Shown: positions 1 to 9,636, numbered from the stretch's first letter. The stretch is 64,000 nt of DNA from Amycolatopsis mongoliensis (GCF_030285665.1 NZ_CP127295.1:9176001-9240000), one strand, 5' to 3'. Made by a program: numbers and translations. The notes: a model not told the origin generated them from the letters alone.

Positions 1-1880
1 CGGTGGTCGCCGGCGTGCTGGCCGCGAGCGGCCAGTCGGTTTCCCTCGCTCTGCCCGCTGTGCTGCCGCTGTCCGGGGTGAGTTTCACGCTCGACCGGCT
101 GGGCGGGGTATTCGTCGCGGTCACCGGCGGGGTCGCGGTCGCGGCTGGGATCTACGGGATCTCCTATGCCCGGCGCGGCCTGGACTCCCGGGCGGTCCAG
201 GCCGCGCTGCCCGTCTTCGTCACGGCGATGCTGCTGGTGCCGGCCGCCGCGAGCGTCGGGACCTTCCTGCTGTGCTGGGAGCTGATGGCACTGGCGTCGC
301 TGCTGCTGGTGCTGGCCGAACACCGGCGGCGTCCCGAGGTCGCGTCGGCGGGCCGCTGGTACGCGGTGATGACCCACCTCGGGCTCGTGACCGTCCTCAT
401 CGGACTGCTCATCGCCACCGCGCACGCGAGCGACGACACCTTCGCCGCATTGCGCGCCGCCCACCTCCCGCCCGCCACCGCCGGGACGGTGTTCGTCCTG
501 ACCTTCGTCGGGTTCTCCTCGAAGGCCGGGATCCTGCCCCTGCACGCGTGGCTGCCGCGGGCGCATCCGGAGGCGCCGAGTCATGTGTCGGCGTTGATGT
601 CGGCGGCCATGGTCAACCTCGGGATCTACGGGATCGTGCGGGTCGGATTCGACCTGCTCGGCGGCGGGCCCCGCTGGTGGTGGCTGCTGGTCCTGGCCCT
701 CGGCGCGGCCTCGGCGGTGTACGGCATCCTGCAGGCCGCCATGGGCACCGACCTGAAACGGCTGCTCGGCTACTCCACGACGGAGAACATGGGCCTGGTG
801 CTGCTCGGAGTCGGCGCGGCCGGGCTGTTCACTTCCGCCGGGCGCCGCGACCTGGCCGGGCTCGCGCTGGCGGCTGCGCTGCTGCACGTCGTCGGCCACG
901 CGGCGTTCAAGACACTGCTGTTCCTGGCCGCCGGGTCGGTCCTGCACGCCACCGGGACCCGCGACCTCGACCAGCTCGGCGGGCTGCGCGGCCGGATGCC
1001 GGCGACCACCGCTTTGTTCGGCTGGGGCGCGCTCGCTGCGTCGGCGCTGCCGCCAGGGACCGCGTTCGTGTCCGAATGGCTGCTGCTGCAAGCGTTGATC
1101 CACGGGCTGCCGGCCTCCGGGGCGGCCACCGCGATCGCAATGCCGCCGGCGGTGGCGGCGGTCGCGCTGACGGCAGGGCTGGCGGTCGCGACGTTCGTCA
1201 AGGCGTTCGGCGTGGGCTTCCTCGCCCGCCCCCGCAGCGACGCCGCGGAGAACGCGCACGAAAGCCCGCCCGGCATGCTCGCCGGAATCGGGCTGGCCGG
1301 GCTGGCGAGTGCGGTTCTCGCGGTCATGCCCGGGGTGGTCCTGCCGGGGCTGGGCCGGACGGCAGCGGTCGTCACCGGATCCGCCGATCCCTTGGCCGCG
1401 GACGCGGTGACGGTGCGGCTGGCCGGAATCACCGGTGCACTGTCACCTCTGTTGCTCACCCTGGCCCTGCTGCTCGGTGTGATCGTCACCGTCGGAGGGC
1501 TGCGGGTGGTGGCTGCGCGGCGCGCCCGCCGGGAGGCCCGGTTGTGGGATTGCGGTGCCGGGCCGATGTCGTCCCGGATGGAGTACACGGCGACGTCGTT
1601 CGCCGAGCCGCTGCAACGGGTCTTCGACAACGTGGTGCAACCCGAAACCGACGTCGACGTCACCCACCACCAGGAGTCGGACTACCTCGTGCAAGCCGTG
1701 GCCTACCGCCGCCGGGTACCCGACCGAATCGAGCGCCGGCTCTACGCGCCGGTCCTCGCCGCGGTGACACAGTGGGGGCAGGCTGCGCGGCGGCTGGCCA
1801 CCGGCAGCGTGCACCGCTACCTCGGCTACGGCTTTTACGCCGTGTGCGGGCTTCTGCTCCTGCTGGCGGTGACCCGGTGA
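1..1880 (+). CDS. hyfB: Hydrogenase-4/Ehr membrane subunit B (antiporter-like), 5' end outside window
   Basis: Proton-pumping antiporter-like subunit (NuoL/HyfB family) of a membrane-bound complex-I-like assembly. The visible 625 residues are almost entirely hydrophobic helices. The family core is seen in the stretch FSSKAGILPLHAWLPRAHPE near residue 172, including the lysine and HAWLPxAHPEAPS signature, and in a second conserved stretch LLGYSTTENMG near residue 255. The C-terminus has the soluble HyfB-type tail (YTATSFAEPLQRVF). The reading frame is open to the window edge and HyfB proteins are about 670 residues, so roughly 30-50 N-terminal residues are missing. It overlaps hyfC by GTGA. 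Gene order matches M. tuberculosis Rv0083-Rv0087 (family knowledge). Confidence 0.9.
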   Translation, partial: VVAGVLAASGQSVSLALPAVLPLSGVSFTLDRLGGVFVAVTGGVAVAAGIYGISYARRGLDSRAVQAALPVFVTAMLLVPAAASVGTFLLCWELMALASLLLVLAEHRRRPEVASAGRWYAVMTHLGLVTVLIGLLIATAHASDDTFAALRAAHLPPATAGTVFVLTFVGFSSKAGILPLHAWLPRAHPEAPSHVSALMSAAMVNLGIYGIVRVGFDLLGGGPRWWWLLVLALGAASAVYGILQAAMGTDLKRLLGYSTTENMGLVLLGVGAAGLFTSAGRRDLAGLALAAALLHVVGHAAFKTLLFLAAGSVLHATGTRDLDQLGGLRGRMPATTALFGWGALAASALPPGTAFVSEWLLLQALIHGLPASGAATAIAMPPAVAAVALTAGLAVATFVKAFGVGFLARPRSDAAENAHESPPGMLAGIGLAGLASAVLAVMPGVVLPGLGRTAAVVTGSADPLAADAVTVRLAGITGALSPLLLTLALLLGVIVTVGGLRVVAARRARREARLWDCGAGPMSSRMEYTATSFAEPLQRVFDNVVQPETDVDVTHHQESDYLVQAVAYRRRVPDRIERRLYAPVLAAVTQWGQAARRLATGSVHRYLGYGFYAVCGLLLLLAVTR

Positions 1881-2824
1881 GCGCGGTCGGCATCGTCGGC
1901 GGGATCGTGCAGCCGATCGTGGTCCTCGGCGGATCCCCGCTGCTGGTGGGCGTGATGCGGCAGATCCGGGCCCGCCTGGAAGGCCGCGCCGGCGCCGGGA
2001 TCCTGCAGCCGTGGCGGGATCTGCGCAAGCTCCTGCGCAAGGAACCGATCACCCCACGCGGCACCAGCGAGGTGTTCCGGGTCGCGCCGCTCGTGCTGGT
2101 GGCAACCACGCTGGTGGTGGCGGTCGTCACGCCGTTCCTGACCACCAGCTCGGCGCTCGGGCCGGTGGCGGATCTGTTCGCGGTCGTCGCGCTGCTCGCG
2201 CTGGGCACCGTCGCGCTCGCGCTGGCCGGGCTGGACACCGGCACCGCGTTCGGCGGGATGGGCTCGAGCCGGGAGATGACGATCATCGCGCTGGTCGAGC
2301 CGACCCTGCTGGTGGCGATCTTCGCGCTGTCGGTGCGGGTCGGGTCGACGAACCTGGCCTCGATCATCACGTCCACTGTGGATGATCCGGCGCGAGTGAT
2401 CTCCCCGGTGAGCCTGCTGGCGGCGGTCGCGCTGGTCGTGGTGATCGTCGCGGAGACCGGGCGGCTGCCGGTGGACAACCCGTCCACGCACCTGGAGCTG
2501 ACGATGGTGCACGAGGCGATGATCCTCGAGTACGCGGGCCCGGACCTCGCGCTGGTGGAGCTGGCGTCGGCGATGCGGCTGAGCGTGTTCCTCGGTCTCC
2601 TGGCGAATCTGTTCCTGCCGTGGGGTATCGCGACCTCCGCCGCGCCGCTGGCGATCGGGGTCGGCCTGCTGGCCTGGATCGTCAAGGTCACGCTGCTCGG
2701 GTCGCTGCTGGCCGCGGGTGAGGTGTTCCTGGCGAAGCTGCGGCTGTTCCGGGTCCCGGAACTGCTGGCCGGCTCGTTCCTGCTGGCTCTGCTCGCGGTC
2801 GCCGCGTCGTTCTTCCTGGCCTGA
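1877..2824 (+). CDS. hyfC: Hydrogenase-4/Ehr membrane subunit C (NuoH-like)
   Basis: Membrane anchor of the NuoH/HyfC/HycD family, which connects the peripheral redox arm to the proton-pumping subunits. The 315-residue protein has about eight hydrophobic segments. The diagnostic loop is present: ETGRLPVDNPSTHLE followed by LTMVHEAMILEYAGP, with the conserved acidic residues and the NP motif. An N-terminal loop (ILQPWRDLRKLLRKE) matches the quinone-site region of NuoH-like proteins. The GTG start lies in a GTGA overlap with hyfB, showing translational coupling; a longer upstream extension in this frame is only the shadow of hyfB. Confidence 0.93.
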   Translation: MSAVGIVGGIVQPIVVLGGSPLLVGVMRQIRARLEGRAGAGILQPWRDLRKLLRKEPITPRGTSEVFRVAPLVLVATTLVVAVVTPFLTTSSALGPVADLFAVVALLALGTVALALAGLDTGTAFGGMGSSREMTIIALVEPTLLVAIFALSVRVGSTNLASIITSTVDDPARVISPVSLLAAVALVVVIVAETGRLPVDNPSTHLELTMVHEAMILEYAGPDLALVELASAMRLSVFLGLLANLFLPWGIATSAAPLAIGVGLLAWIVKVTLLGSLLAAGEVFLAKLRLFRVPELLAGSFLLALLAVAASFFLA

Positions 2825-2845
2825 GGCGAAAGGGGACATCCCGTC

Positions 2846-3511
2846 ATGAGCGATACCGTCTTCGTGCAGCTGCTGGACCTGGCCTGCGGGGCGTTGCTGC
2901 TGACCGCGGTGCTGATCCTCTGGCGCCGCGAACTCACTGTGATCATCCGGGTCTTCGCGATCCAAGGGCTCGCCCTGGCGGTGCTCGTCGCGGTACTGGC
3001 CGCGCACGAGCGGTCGGCCGAGCTCGGCGCGGTCGCCGCGGGGATCGCCGTCCTGCGCGCCGGGGCGCTGCCCTACCTGCTGCGCCGCGCCCTGGCCGGC
3101 CATGGCGAGGTGCGCCGTGAAACCCGCCCGCTGGTCAACGTCGCGTCCTCGCTGCTGGCCGCGGCCATCCTGACCATGCTCGCCTACGCCGTCTCCCAGC
3201 CGTTGATCGCGCTCGCCCCGTCCCCGGCGACCCAGGCGATCCCGGTCGGGCTGACCGTGGCGCTGATCGGCTTCTTCGTCCTGGTGACCCGCCGGCGCGC
3301 GCTCTCGCAGCTGGTCGGGTTCCTGTTGATGGACAACGGAATCACCACGGTCGGGTTCCTCACCACCGCCGGCACCGGACTCGCCGTGGAACTCGGCGTC
3401 TCCCTGGACGTGCTGCTGGTCGTGCTGGTGCTGCAGATCCTCACCACCCGCATGCGGGAGACCTTCGGCGACGCCGACCTCGACGAGCTCCGGGAGCTAC
3501 GCGACTCATGA
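2846..3511 (+). CDS. hyfE: Hydrogenase-4/Ehr membrane subunit E
   Basis: A 221-residue integral membrane protein in the position and size of HyfE (M. tuberculosis Rv0085/HycP), whose N-terminal part resembles NuoK. About six to seven hydrophobic helices are visible, with the motif LLMDNGIT near residue 161 in the second half, typical of HyfE. It starts at an ATG preceded by GCGAAAGGGGA, a good ribosome-binding site, 21 bp after hyfC. It ends in an ATGA overlap with hyfF. No redox cofactor motif is expected or seen. Confidence 0.88.
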   Translation: MSDTVFVQLLDLACGALLLTAVLILWRRELTVIIRVFAIQGLALAVLVAVLAAHERSAELGAVAAGIAVLRAGALPYLLRRALAGHGEVRRETRPLVNVASSLLAAAILTMLAYAVSQPLIALAPSPATQAIPVGLTVALIGFFVLVTRRRALSQLVGFLLMDNGITTVGFLTTAGTGLAVELGVSLDVLLVVLVLQILTTRMRETFGDADLDELRELRDS

Positions 3512-4989
3512 CCACCCTCCTCCTGCTCGCTCCCATCGCGGCCCCGCTCCTCGGCGCTCTGCTCTACCTCGGTGCCCGCTGGCGTCCGGCGACCCGCTGG
3601 GCCAGCGCCACAGGCGCGGCCCTGATGCTGGGCGCCGCGAGCACCCTCGCGGTCGATGTCGCGACCGCCGGACCACGCACCGCGCTCGGCGGACTGCTGC
3701 GGGCTGACGCGCTCACCGCGTTCATGCTGGTCGTGATCGGCGCGGTCGGGTTGCTGGCCACCGCCGCGACGCCGGCGTACCTGCGCGCCGAAATCGACGC
3801 CGGTCGTGCCAACCCACGCACCGCGACCCGGCACAGCGTGCTGGTGCAACTGTTCCTGGCCGCCATGGCGCTCGCCGTGCTGGCCGCCAACCTCGGAGTC
3901 CTGTGGGTCGCGGTCGAGGCCACCACCATCGTCACCGCGTTCCTGGTCGGGCAACGCCGCACCCGCCACGCCGTGGAGGCCGCCTGGAAGTACGTCGTGA
4001 TCTGCTCGACCGGAATCGCGCTGGCACTGCTGGGAACATTTCTGCTCAACTACGCGGCCCAGCACGCGCCCGGCACCCCGGGGCTGGACCTGGCGGCGTT
4101 GACGCAGCACGCGGCCGGGCTCGACCCGGGTGTCACGCGGATCGCGATCGCGCTGCTGATCATCGGGTTCGGCACCAAGGCCGGCCTGGCGCCGCTGCAC
4201 GCGTGGCTGCCCGACGCGCACTCGCAAGCGCCCGCGCCGGTGTCGGCGCTGATGTCCGGGGTGCTGCTGGCAGTCGCGTTCTACGCGGTCCTGCGGGTCA
4301 AGGTCATCGCCGACGTCGTGCTCGGGACCGGCTTCGCCCGGGCGCTGCTGCTGGTCATGGCGCTCGTCTCGGTGCTGCTGGCGGCCTCGCTGCTGCTGGC
4401 GCAGCGGGACTACAAGCGGATGCTGGCCTACTCCAGCATCGAGCACCTGGCCCTGGTCGCGTTCGGCGCCGCAGTCGGTGGGCCGCTCGCCTACGCCGCG
4501 ATCCTGCTGCACATCCTCGGCCACGGCCTGGTCAAGGGCGTGCTGTTCCTGGCCGCCGGACGGATCCTGCAGACCGAAGCCACCAGCCGGATCGACGCCG
4601 TCCGCGGTCTGGCCGCCCGGCAGCCACTGATCGCCGGCTGTCTCGGCCTCGGCGTGCTCGCACTCATCGGACTGCCGCCGTTCAGCGCCTTCGCCAGCGA
4701 ACTCGGCATCGCCCGCACCGGCTTCGCCGGCGGGCTCGGCTGGGCCACCGCCGCCGTGCTCGCCGTCGTGGTGGTCATCGCCGCCGCACTGCTCGGGCAC
4801 ACCAGCCGCATGCTGCTCGGCACCGCACGCGAGGGACCCGGCGCCGCGCCCGCGCCACGGCCGATCCCGGCCACGCTGGGGCTGACGCTCGTCACCGGCC
4901 TGATCGCCAGCGCCGCGCTCGGCCTCACCGCGGGCCCGCTCGCCACTCTGCTGCACCTGGCCGCCGACACGCTCACGGGGATGTCATGA
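3508..4989 (+). CDS. hyfF: Hydrogenase-4/Ehr membrane subunit F (antiporter-like)
   Basis: Second antiporter-like subunit (NuoN/NuoM/HyfF family), 493 residues, about 13 hydrophobic segments. The core signature is FGTKAGLAPLHAWLPDAHSQ around residue 214, with the transport-related lysine, and the second conserved stretch YKRMLAYSSIEHLALV around residue 303. An additional glutamate lies in helix LWVAVEATTI. It overlaps both neighbours by ATGA, so it is translated as part of one unit with hyfE and hyfG. Its role is proton or sodium translocation coupled to electron transfer by the HyfG-containing arm. Confidence 0.92.
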   Translation: MTTLLLLAPIAAPLLGALLYLGARWRPATRWASATGAALMLGAASTLAVDVATAGPRTALGGLLRADALTAFMLVVIGAVGLLATAATPAYLRAEIDAGRANPRTATRHSVLVQLFLAAMALAVLAANLGVLWVAVEATTIVTAFLVGQRRTRHAVEAAWKYVVICSTGIALALLGTFLLNYAAQHAPGTPGLDLAALTQHAAGLDPGVTRIAIALLIIGFGTKAGLAPLHAWLPDAHSQAPAPVSALMSGVLLAVAFYAVLRVKVIADVVLGTGFARALLLVMALVSVLLAASLLLAQRDYKRMLAYSSIEHLALVAFGAAVGGPLAYAAILLHILGHGLVKGVLFLAAGRILQTEATSRIDAVRGLAARQPLIAGCLGLGVLALIGLPPFSAFASELGIARTGFAGGLGWATAAVLAVVVVIAAALLGHTSRMLLGTAREGPGAAPAPRPIPATLGLTLVTGLIASAALGLTAGPLATLLHLAADTLTGMS

Positions 4990-6512
4990 CCACCAGCCCG
5001 GATCTGTTCAGCGACAAGGTCGGCTACCGCCGCTCCGCCCGCACCATCACCCCCGGCGAACTGCCCGAACGCGCCCGCGGGCTCCTCGCGCACGGCTACC
5101 GGACAGCGCTGATCGCCGGACACGACGACGGCCACCAGTTGCGCGCGGTGTACCTGTTCACCGCCGCCGATCCGGACCGGCGCGTGGAACTGCACGTCCC
5201 GCTGGATCCCGCCCGGCCCGAGGTGCCGAGCCTGGCCGCGCTGTCCTTCCCCGCCGGGCGGTTCGAACGCGAAATGCGCGACCTGTTCGGCATCGTCCCC
5301 ACCGATCACCCCCTGCCCCGCCGGCTGGTCCGCCACTTCCACTGGCCCGCAGGCTGGTACCCGATGCTCAACGACACCGGCGAACCACCCGACTTCGGCA
5401 CCCAGGACGGGCCTTACCCGTTCCGCACCGTCGAAGGCGACGGCGTCTACGAAATCCCGGTCGGCCCGGTGCACGCCGGGATGATCGAACCCGGGCACTT
5501 CCGCTTCTCCGTCGTCGGCGAGACCATCCTCAACCTCAAGGCCCGGCTCTGGTTCGTCCACAGAGGAATCGAGAAACTGTTCCAGGGGCGTCGCCCCGAC
5601 GCCGCGCTCGAGCTGGCCGAACGCATCAGCGGCGACACCGCGGTCGGCCACACCCTGGCGTTCTGCCAGGCCGTGGAAGACGCCTTCGCCATTCCCGTCC
5701 CCGAGGACGCCCAGCGGATGCGGGCGATCCTGCTGGAGCTGGAACGGCTCTACAACCACGTCACCGACCTCGGTGCCCTGTGCAACGACGTCGCCCACGG
5801 CATTCTCCACACCCATGCCCAACGCGTCCGCGAACAGCTGCTGCGGCTCAACGACCACGTGACCGGGCACCGGCTCTTGCGCGGAGCGATCCGTCTCGGC
5901 CGGACCGACCTTGCCCAGCTTCCGGATGGGGCGGACCTTGCCGCGATCGGCGGCGACATCGCCGAGATCGTGCAGCTCGCCCTCGGCAACACGGTGGTCG
6001 CCGACCGTTTCACCGGCACCGCCGTCCTCACCCGGGAACAGGCCGCCGACCTGGGCGCGCTGGGCTACGTCGCCCGGGCCAGCGGCCTGTCCGGCGACGC
6101 CCGGTACGACCACCCGTTCCTGGCTGCCGAATTCCCCCTTGCCCACCACTCCCGCACCGACGGGGACGTCCTGTCCCGTTTCCTCGTCCGCGCCGAGGAG
6201 ATCGACAACTCGATCGCGCTGATCAGCCACCTGCTCGACCACCTCGACGAGCACACCTCGTCGGCCAGCGCGCTCGCCCACACTTCGAGCACCACCGCCC
6301 GATCCGGCGTCGGCATCGTCGAGGGCTGGCGGGGCACCATCGTCCACCGCATCGAATGCTCGGCCGACGGCGTCCTCACGCGGGTCAAGGTCGTCGACCC
6401 CAGCTTCTTCAACTGGCCCGCGCTGCCGGTGGCGCTGGCCGACACGATCGTTCCGGACTTCCCGTTGACCAACAAGAGCTTCAACCTGTCCTACGCCGGC
6501 AACGACCTCTGA
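4986..6512 (+). CDS. hyfG: Fused NuoC/NuoD-like large subunit lacking NiFe-site cysteines
   Basis: Peripheral large subunit of the complex, 508 residues: a NuoC-like N-terminal domain (about residues 20-150, with FEREMRDLFGI) fused to a NuoD/HycE-like domain (with GPVHAGMIEPGHFRF and RGIEKLFQGR). True group 4 hydrogenases carry two CxxC pairs that bind nickel and iron. Here the first site reads AERISGDTAVGH and the second DPSFFNWP, so all four cysteines are replaced. By comparison with known families this makes it an Ehr (energy-converting hydrogenase-related) subunit, like Rv0087, not a hydrogenase. The start ATG overlaps hyfF. No NuoB-like small subunit follows; in the mycobacterial locus it precedes hyfB. 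Confidence 0.9.
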   Translation: MTTSPDLFSDKVGYRRSARTITPGELPERARGLLAHGYRTALIAGHDDGHQLRAVYLFTAADPDRRVELHVPLDPARPEVPSLAALSFPAGRFEREMRDLFGIVPTDHPLPRRLVRHFHWPAGWYPMLNDTGEPPDFGTQDGPYPFRTVEGDGVYEIPVGPVHAGMIEPGHFRFSVVGETILNLKARLWFVHRGIEKLFQGRRPDAALELAERISGDTAVGHTLAFCQAVEDAFAIPVPEDAQRMRAILLELERLYNHVTDLGALCNDVAHGILHTHAQRVREQLLRLNDHVTGHRLLRGAIRLGRTDLAQLPDGADLAAIGGDIAEIVQLALGNTVVADRFTGTAVLTREQAADLGALGYVARASGLSGDARYDHPFLAAEFPLAHHSRTDGDVLSRFLVRAEEIDNSIALISHLLDHLDEHTSSASALAHTSSTTARSGVGIVEGWRGTIVHRIECSADGVLTRVKVVDPSFFNWPALPVALADTIVPDFPLTNKSFNLSYAGNDL

Positions 6513-6618
6513 CCCCGGGCCTTCGGGCAGGCGGCCACGCCTGATCGAGGTGTGTGCAGTCTCGCACAACCCAAGACTTGCAAACTTCATTAACTAATAA
6601 GAAGATGGATTCGTCAGA
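6513..6618 (+). promoter_or_regulatory. AT-rich gap after hyfG, possible promoter
   Basis: This stretch is the most A/T-rich of the first 10 kb (CATTAACTAATAAGAAGAT at 6588-6606). A TTGCAA hexamer lies at 6578. It plausibly carries the promoter of the 6619-9636 genes. No clean -35/-10 pair at 17 bp spacing can be assigned by eye, so this is a weak call. Confidence 0.3.
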
Positions 6619-6876
6619 GTGGAGGTCGTTGTGCTCCTGTACCGGCATCGGACCAGAGAACAGGTGAGCGCGAGCGAGTTCGTGACTGTCCTGTCGGCTC
6701 GAGTGAGGGCCGTGCTGGAAGCCCTGAACGCCGCACGCGAGGTCGGCCACGACTACGAGAGCGACCTCCACGTGGCCCGGCTCCGGGAACTACTGGACCT
6801 GGCCGAGCGCAACGGCGTCGACACCACCGGATGGGTCGACCCCGCGGCCCTGACGACCGTGCCGTACCAGGACTGA
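6619..6876 (+). CDS. Small hypothetical protein
   Basis: An 85-residue soluble protein that I do not recognise. It is rich in charged residues and predicted helical, with a leucine-rich middle (VLSARVRAVLEALNAAREVG) and an acidic C-terminal half. It has no signal peptide or membrane segment. The reading starts at a GTG; other GTG codons nearby in the same frame make the exact start uncertain. It sits between the hyf-like genes and the malic-enzyme-like gene on the same strand, 58 bp before the next start, so it may be transcribed with that gene and pckG. Confidence 0.55.
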   Translation: MEVVVLLYRHRTREQVSASEFVTVLSARVRAVLEALNAAREVGHDYESDLHVARLRELLDLAERNGVDTTGWVDPAALTTVPYQD

Positions 6877-6934
6877 CCGATGACGACGCCCGCATCCTCG
6901 ATGACGGAGCCCTGCGGGGCAGCGGAGGTGCTCG

Positions 6935-7807
6935 ATGAACCGTGACGGCACGCGGCAACGAGACGGCGGCGAGCACCGCTGCGCGGCCGTCGTCTCCGAC
7001 GGCAGCGCACTGGGCGACCACGCAGCAGGACCTGTCGGTCCGATCGTGCACGAGTTCGCCGAACACCTCGGCGGCCTGGCCCGGGTGACTGTGCGACCGG
7101 TGACCGTCGATGCCGCCGACGCGGCAGAACTCGCCGCGGGTATCCGAGCCTTGCGGGCCGAGGTCGGACCGATCCTGCTGACCCACACCGACCCGGAACG
7201 GACCCGCCTCGTCCAGCAGGATCTGCGCGATGGTGGAATGCCGCTGGTACTCACCGACCAGGACGCCACGGCGATCGCGCTCACGACGGCCGTCCTGGTC
7301 GCGGTCGCCGACCGGCCGCCCGCCTCACGGATCGGGAAAGTGGTCGTCGCCGGCGCGCAGTACCTCCCGATCCTCGCCCCGCTGCTCGCCGCAGCCGGAG
7401 TCGCGGACATCACCACGTGGAACACCTCGGACGCGGTCACCTTTCCACTGCGGCACGTGGCGTCCGGCGCCGGCGCCGTCGTCGACCTGATCGGCGCCCT
7501 GCCCGGCTGGGGCGACGAAGATCGCCACGCCGAGCTCGCGGTGATCACCCGTGGGGCCGCGCGCACCGCCCCCTGCGCCGTGGCCGGCCTGCTGCGTGCG
7601 GCCTTGCGCGACCCGGCAACGACCTTCGATCTCGCGACCTATCTCGCCGCTGCACGGGCCTTGATCACCGCGCACGCCGTCGATCTGCCGCTCACCCAGC
7701 GGAACGCCCAGGTTCTGACCGACCGAGTGACCGATGCGGTCAGGTCGCCGATCCACGCTCGCCAAGTCACGACCATCGCACGCGCAGCAAAGGAAGCCAC
7801 AGGATGA
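6935..7807 (+). CDS. Malic-enzyme-like protein, probably without the full active site
   Basis: A 290-residue soluble protein whose layout recalls the NAD-dependent malic enzyme fold. A segment ending [21 protein letters not shown] (about residues 107-128) resembles the DDQHGTAxVVLAAL region. It is followed by a Rossmann-like strand ([21 protein letters not shown]) and a C-terminal helix region like the end of malic enzymes. The usual GAGAAG nucleotide loop is not seen, and DDQHGT is changed to TDQDAT, so catalysis is doubtful. It overlaps pckG by ATGA, so the two are co-translated. A regulatory or substrate-binding role at the PEP/oxaloacetate/malate node is inferred. The family call is tentative. 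Confidence 0.5.
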   Translation: MNRDGTRQRDGGEHRCAAVVSDGSALGDHAAGPVGPIVHEFAEHLGGLARVTVRPVTVDAADAAELAAGIRALRAEVGPILLTHTDPERTRLVQQDLRDGGMPLVLTDQDATAIALTTAVLVAVADRPPASRIGKVVVAGAQYLPILAPLLAAAGVADITTWNTSDAVTFPLRHVASGAGAVVDLIGALPGWGDEDRHAELAVITRGAARTAPCAVAGLLRAALRDPATTFDLATYLAAARALITAHAVDLPLTQRNAQVLTDRVTDAVRSPIHARQVTTIARAAKEATG

Positions 7808-9636
7808 GAACAACGGGCGTCCCGACGTTGAGCACGATCCCCGGACTGGACTCGGCCCCTACCACGCACCGCACCCTGCTGGCCTGGGTCCATGAGGTCG
7901 CGGACCTGACCGCGCCGCAGCGGGTGGTGTGGTGCGACGGGTCGGACGACGAATGGCGCCGGCTGACCACGGACCTGGTCAACGTGGGCACGCTGGTGCG
8001 GCTGCGGCAGCAGCCGAACTCCTTCGCCGCTGCCTCCGATCCCAGCGATGTCGCGCGCGTGGAGGACTGCACCTACCTCTGCTCGAAGGACGAACCTGAC
8101 GCCGGGCCCACCAACAACTGGATGGACCCGGTCGACATGAAGATCATCATGACCGAGCTGTATCGGGGCAGCATGCGCGGTCGCACCATGTACGTCGTCC
8201 CGTTCTGCATGGGCCCGCTCACCGCCGCACACCCGAAACTCGGCGTCGAGATCACCGACTCCGCCTACGTAGCGGTGTCGATGCGGCTGATGACCAGGAT
8301 GGGCGCGATGGCGCTCGAGAAGTTCGGCGACGACGCCGAATTCGTCAAGGCTCTGCACTCGGTCGGTGCGCCGCTCAAGCCCGGCCAGGCCGACGTGCCC
8401 TGGCCGTGCAGCGACGTCAAGTACATCTCGCACTTCCCCGAGGAACGCGCCATCTGGAGCTACGGCTCCGGCTACGGCGGGAATTCCCTGCTGGGCAAGA
8501 AGAGCTACTCCCTGCGCATCGGCTCGGTGGTGGCGCGGGACGAAGGCTGGCTCGCCGAGCACATGCTCATCCTCAAACTGACCTCCCCGGCCGGCGCCGT
8601 CCACTACGCCGCCGCGGCGTTCCCGAGCGCCTGCGGTAAAACCAACCTCGCGATGCTCCAGCCCACCCTGCCCGGCTGGAAAGCCGAGACCCTCGGTGAC
8701 GACATCGCGTGGCTGCGCTTCGGACCCGACGGTCGGCTCTACGCCGTGAATCCCGAGTTCGGGTTCTTCGGCGTCGCACCCGGCACCGGCTACCGCACCA
8801 ACCCGGTCGCGATGCGGATGATCGAGCAGGGCAACGCCATCTTCACCAACGTCGCCGTCACCGACACCGGCGACGTCTGGTGGGAAGGCCTGACCGAGCA
8901 GGCCCCGCAGCACCTCACCGACTGGCAGGGCCGGGACTGGCACCCGGACTTCGCCGAACCCGCTGCTCACCCCAGCTCCCGGTTCTGCACCCCGATCCAG
9001 CAGTGCCCGACCCTCGCCCCCGAGTGGGACGACCCGGCCGGGGTGCCGATCTCGGCGATCCTGTTCGGCGGACGCCGCGCCACCACGATGCCGCTGGTCG
9101 TCGAGTCCCGCGACTGGCAGCACGGGGTCTTCCTCGGCGCCACGCTGTCCTCGGAAACCACCGGCGCGACCGACGGTGAGGTCGGCGTGGTCCGCCGCGA
9201 CCCGATGGCGATGCGCCTGTTCATCGGCTACCACGTCGGCGACTACTTCGCGCACTGGCTGGCCCTCGGCGCCGGCGCCGATCCCGCCAAACTGCCCCGC
9301 ATCTTCGGCGTCAACTGGTTCCGCCGCGGCGCCGACGGCCGCTTCCTGTGGCCCGGATTCCGGGACAACTCCCGGGTCCTGGCCTGGATCACCGGCCGGA
9401 TCGACGGCACCGCCGACGCCGTGGACACGCCGCTCGGTGCCGTGCCGGCCGCCGGTGACCTGGACCTGACCGGACTCGACGCCGACCCCGGCGACGTCGC
9501 GGAAGCCCTGGCCGTCCACCCCGGCGAATGGCCGGCCGAACTCGACCTCATCCGCGACTGGTTCACCACCATCGGCGACAAGCTGCCCAGGGAACTGCAC
9601 GACGAATTCGACGCACTGGTCCGCCGCCTGGGCTGA
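7804..9636 (+). CDS. pckG: Phosphoenolpyruvate carboxykinase (GTP)
   Basis: Catalyses GTP-dependent conversion of oxaloacetate to phosphoenolpyruvate plus CO2, the first committed step of gluconeogenesis, in the cytosol. The 610 residues match the normal family length. Visible hallmarks are the active-site cysteine P-loop [13 protein letters not shown] near residue 275, the metal-binding [10 protein letters not shown] near residue 298, the guanine-pocket region [11 protein letters not shown] near residue 500, and [11 protein letters not shown] near the N-terminus. The ATG at 7804 is in a four-base overlap with the malic-enzyme-like gene; upstream extension in this frame is a shadow. Placement after an Ehr-type complex is unusual. 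Confidence 0.97.
   Translation: MRTTGVPTLSTIPGLDSAPTTHRTLLAWVHEVADLTAPQRVVWCDGSDDEWRRLTTDLVNVGTLVRLRQQPNSFAAASDPSDVARVEDCTYLCSKDEPDAGPTNNWMDPVDMKIIMTELYRGSMRGRTMYVVPFCMGPLTAAHPKLGVEITDSAYVAVSMRLMTRMGAMALEKFGDDAEFVKALHSVGAPLKPGQADVPWPCSDVKYISHFPEERAIWSYGSGYGGNSLLGKKSYSLRIGSVVARDEGWLAEHMLILKLTSPAGAVHYAAAAFPSACGKTNLAMLQPTLPGWKAETLGDDIAWLRFGPDGRLYAVNPEFGFFGVAPGTGYRTNPVAMRMIEQGNAIFTNVAVTDTGDVWWEGLTEQAPQHLTDWQGRDWHPDFAEPAAHPSSRFCTPIQQCPTLAPEWDDPAGVPISAILFGGRRATTMPLVVESRDWQHGVFLGATLSSETTGATDGEVGVVRRDPMAMRLFIGYHVGDYFAHWLALGAGADPAKLPRIFGVNWFRRGADGRFLWPGFRDNSRVLAWITGRIDGTADAVDTPLGAVPAAGDLDLTGLDADPGDVAEALAVHPGEWPAELDLIRDWFTTIGDKLPRELHDEFDALVRRLG

Noticed and set aside
272..1876. Upstream extension of the hyfC frame
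   Set aside because: The stretch is an Arg/Ala-rich shadow of hyfB; family similarity begins at the GTG at 1877.
3184..4956. Long open frame (590 codons) on the minus strand across hyfF
   Set aside because: It is the antisense shadow of high-GC coding DNA: low-complexity Gly/Arg/Gln-rich translation, no motif, and hyfE/hyfF are clear on the plus strand.
4986..6512. Calling the complex a hydrogenase or formate hydrogenlyase
   Set aside because: The cysteine ligands for nickel and iron are absent, and no hydrogenase maturation genes are visible.
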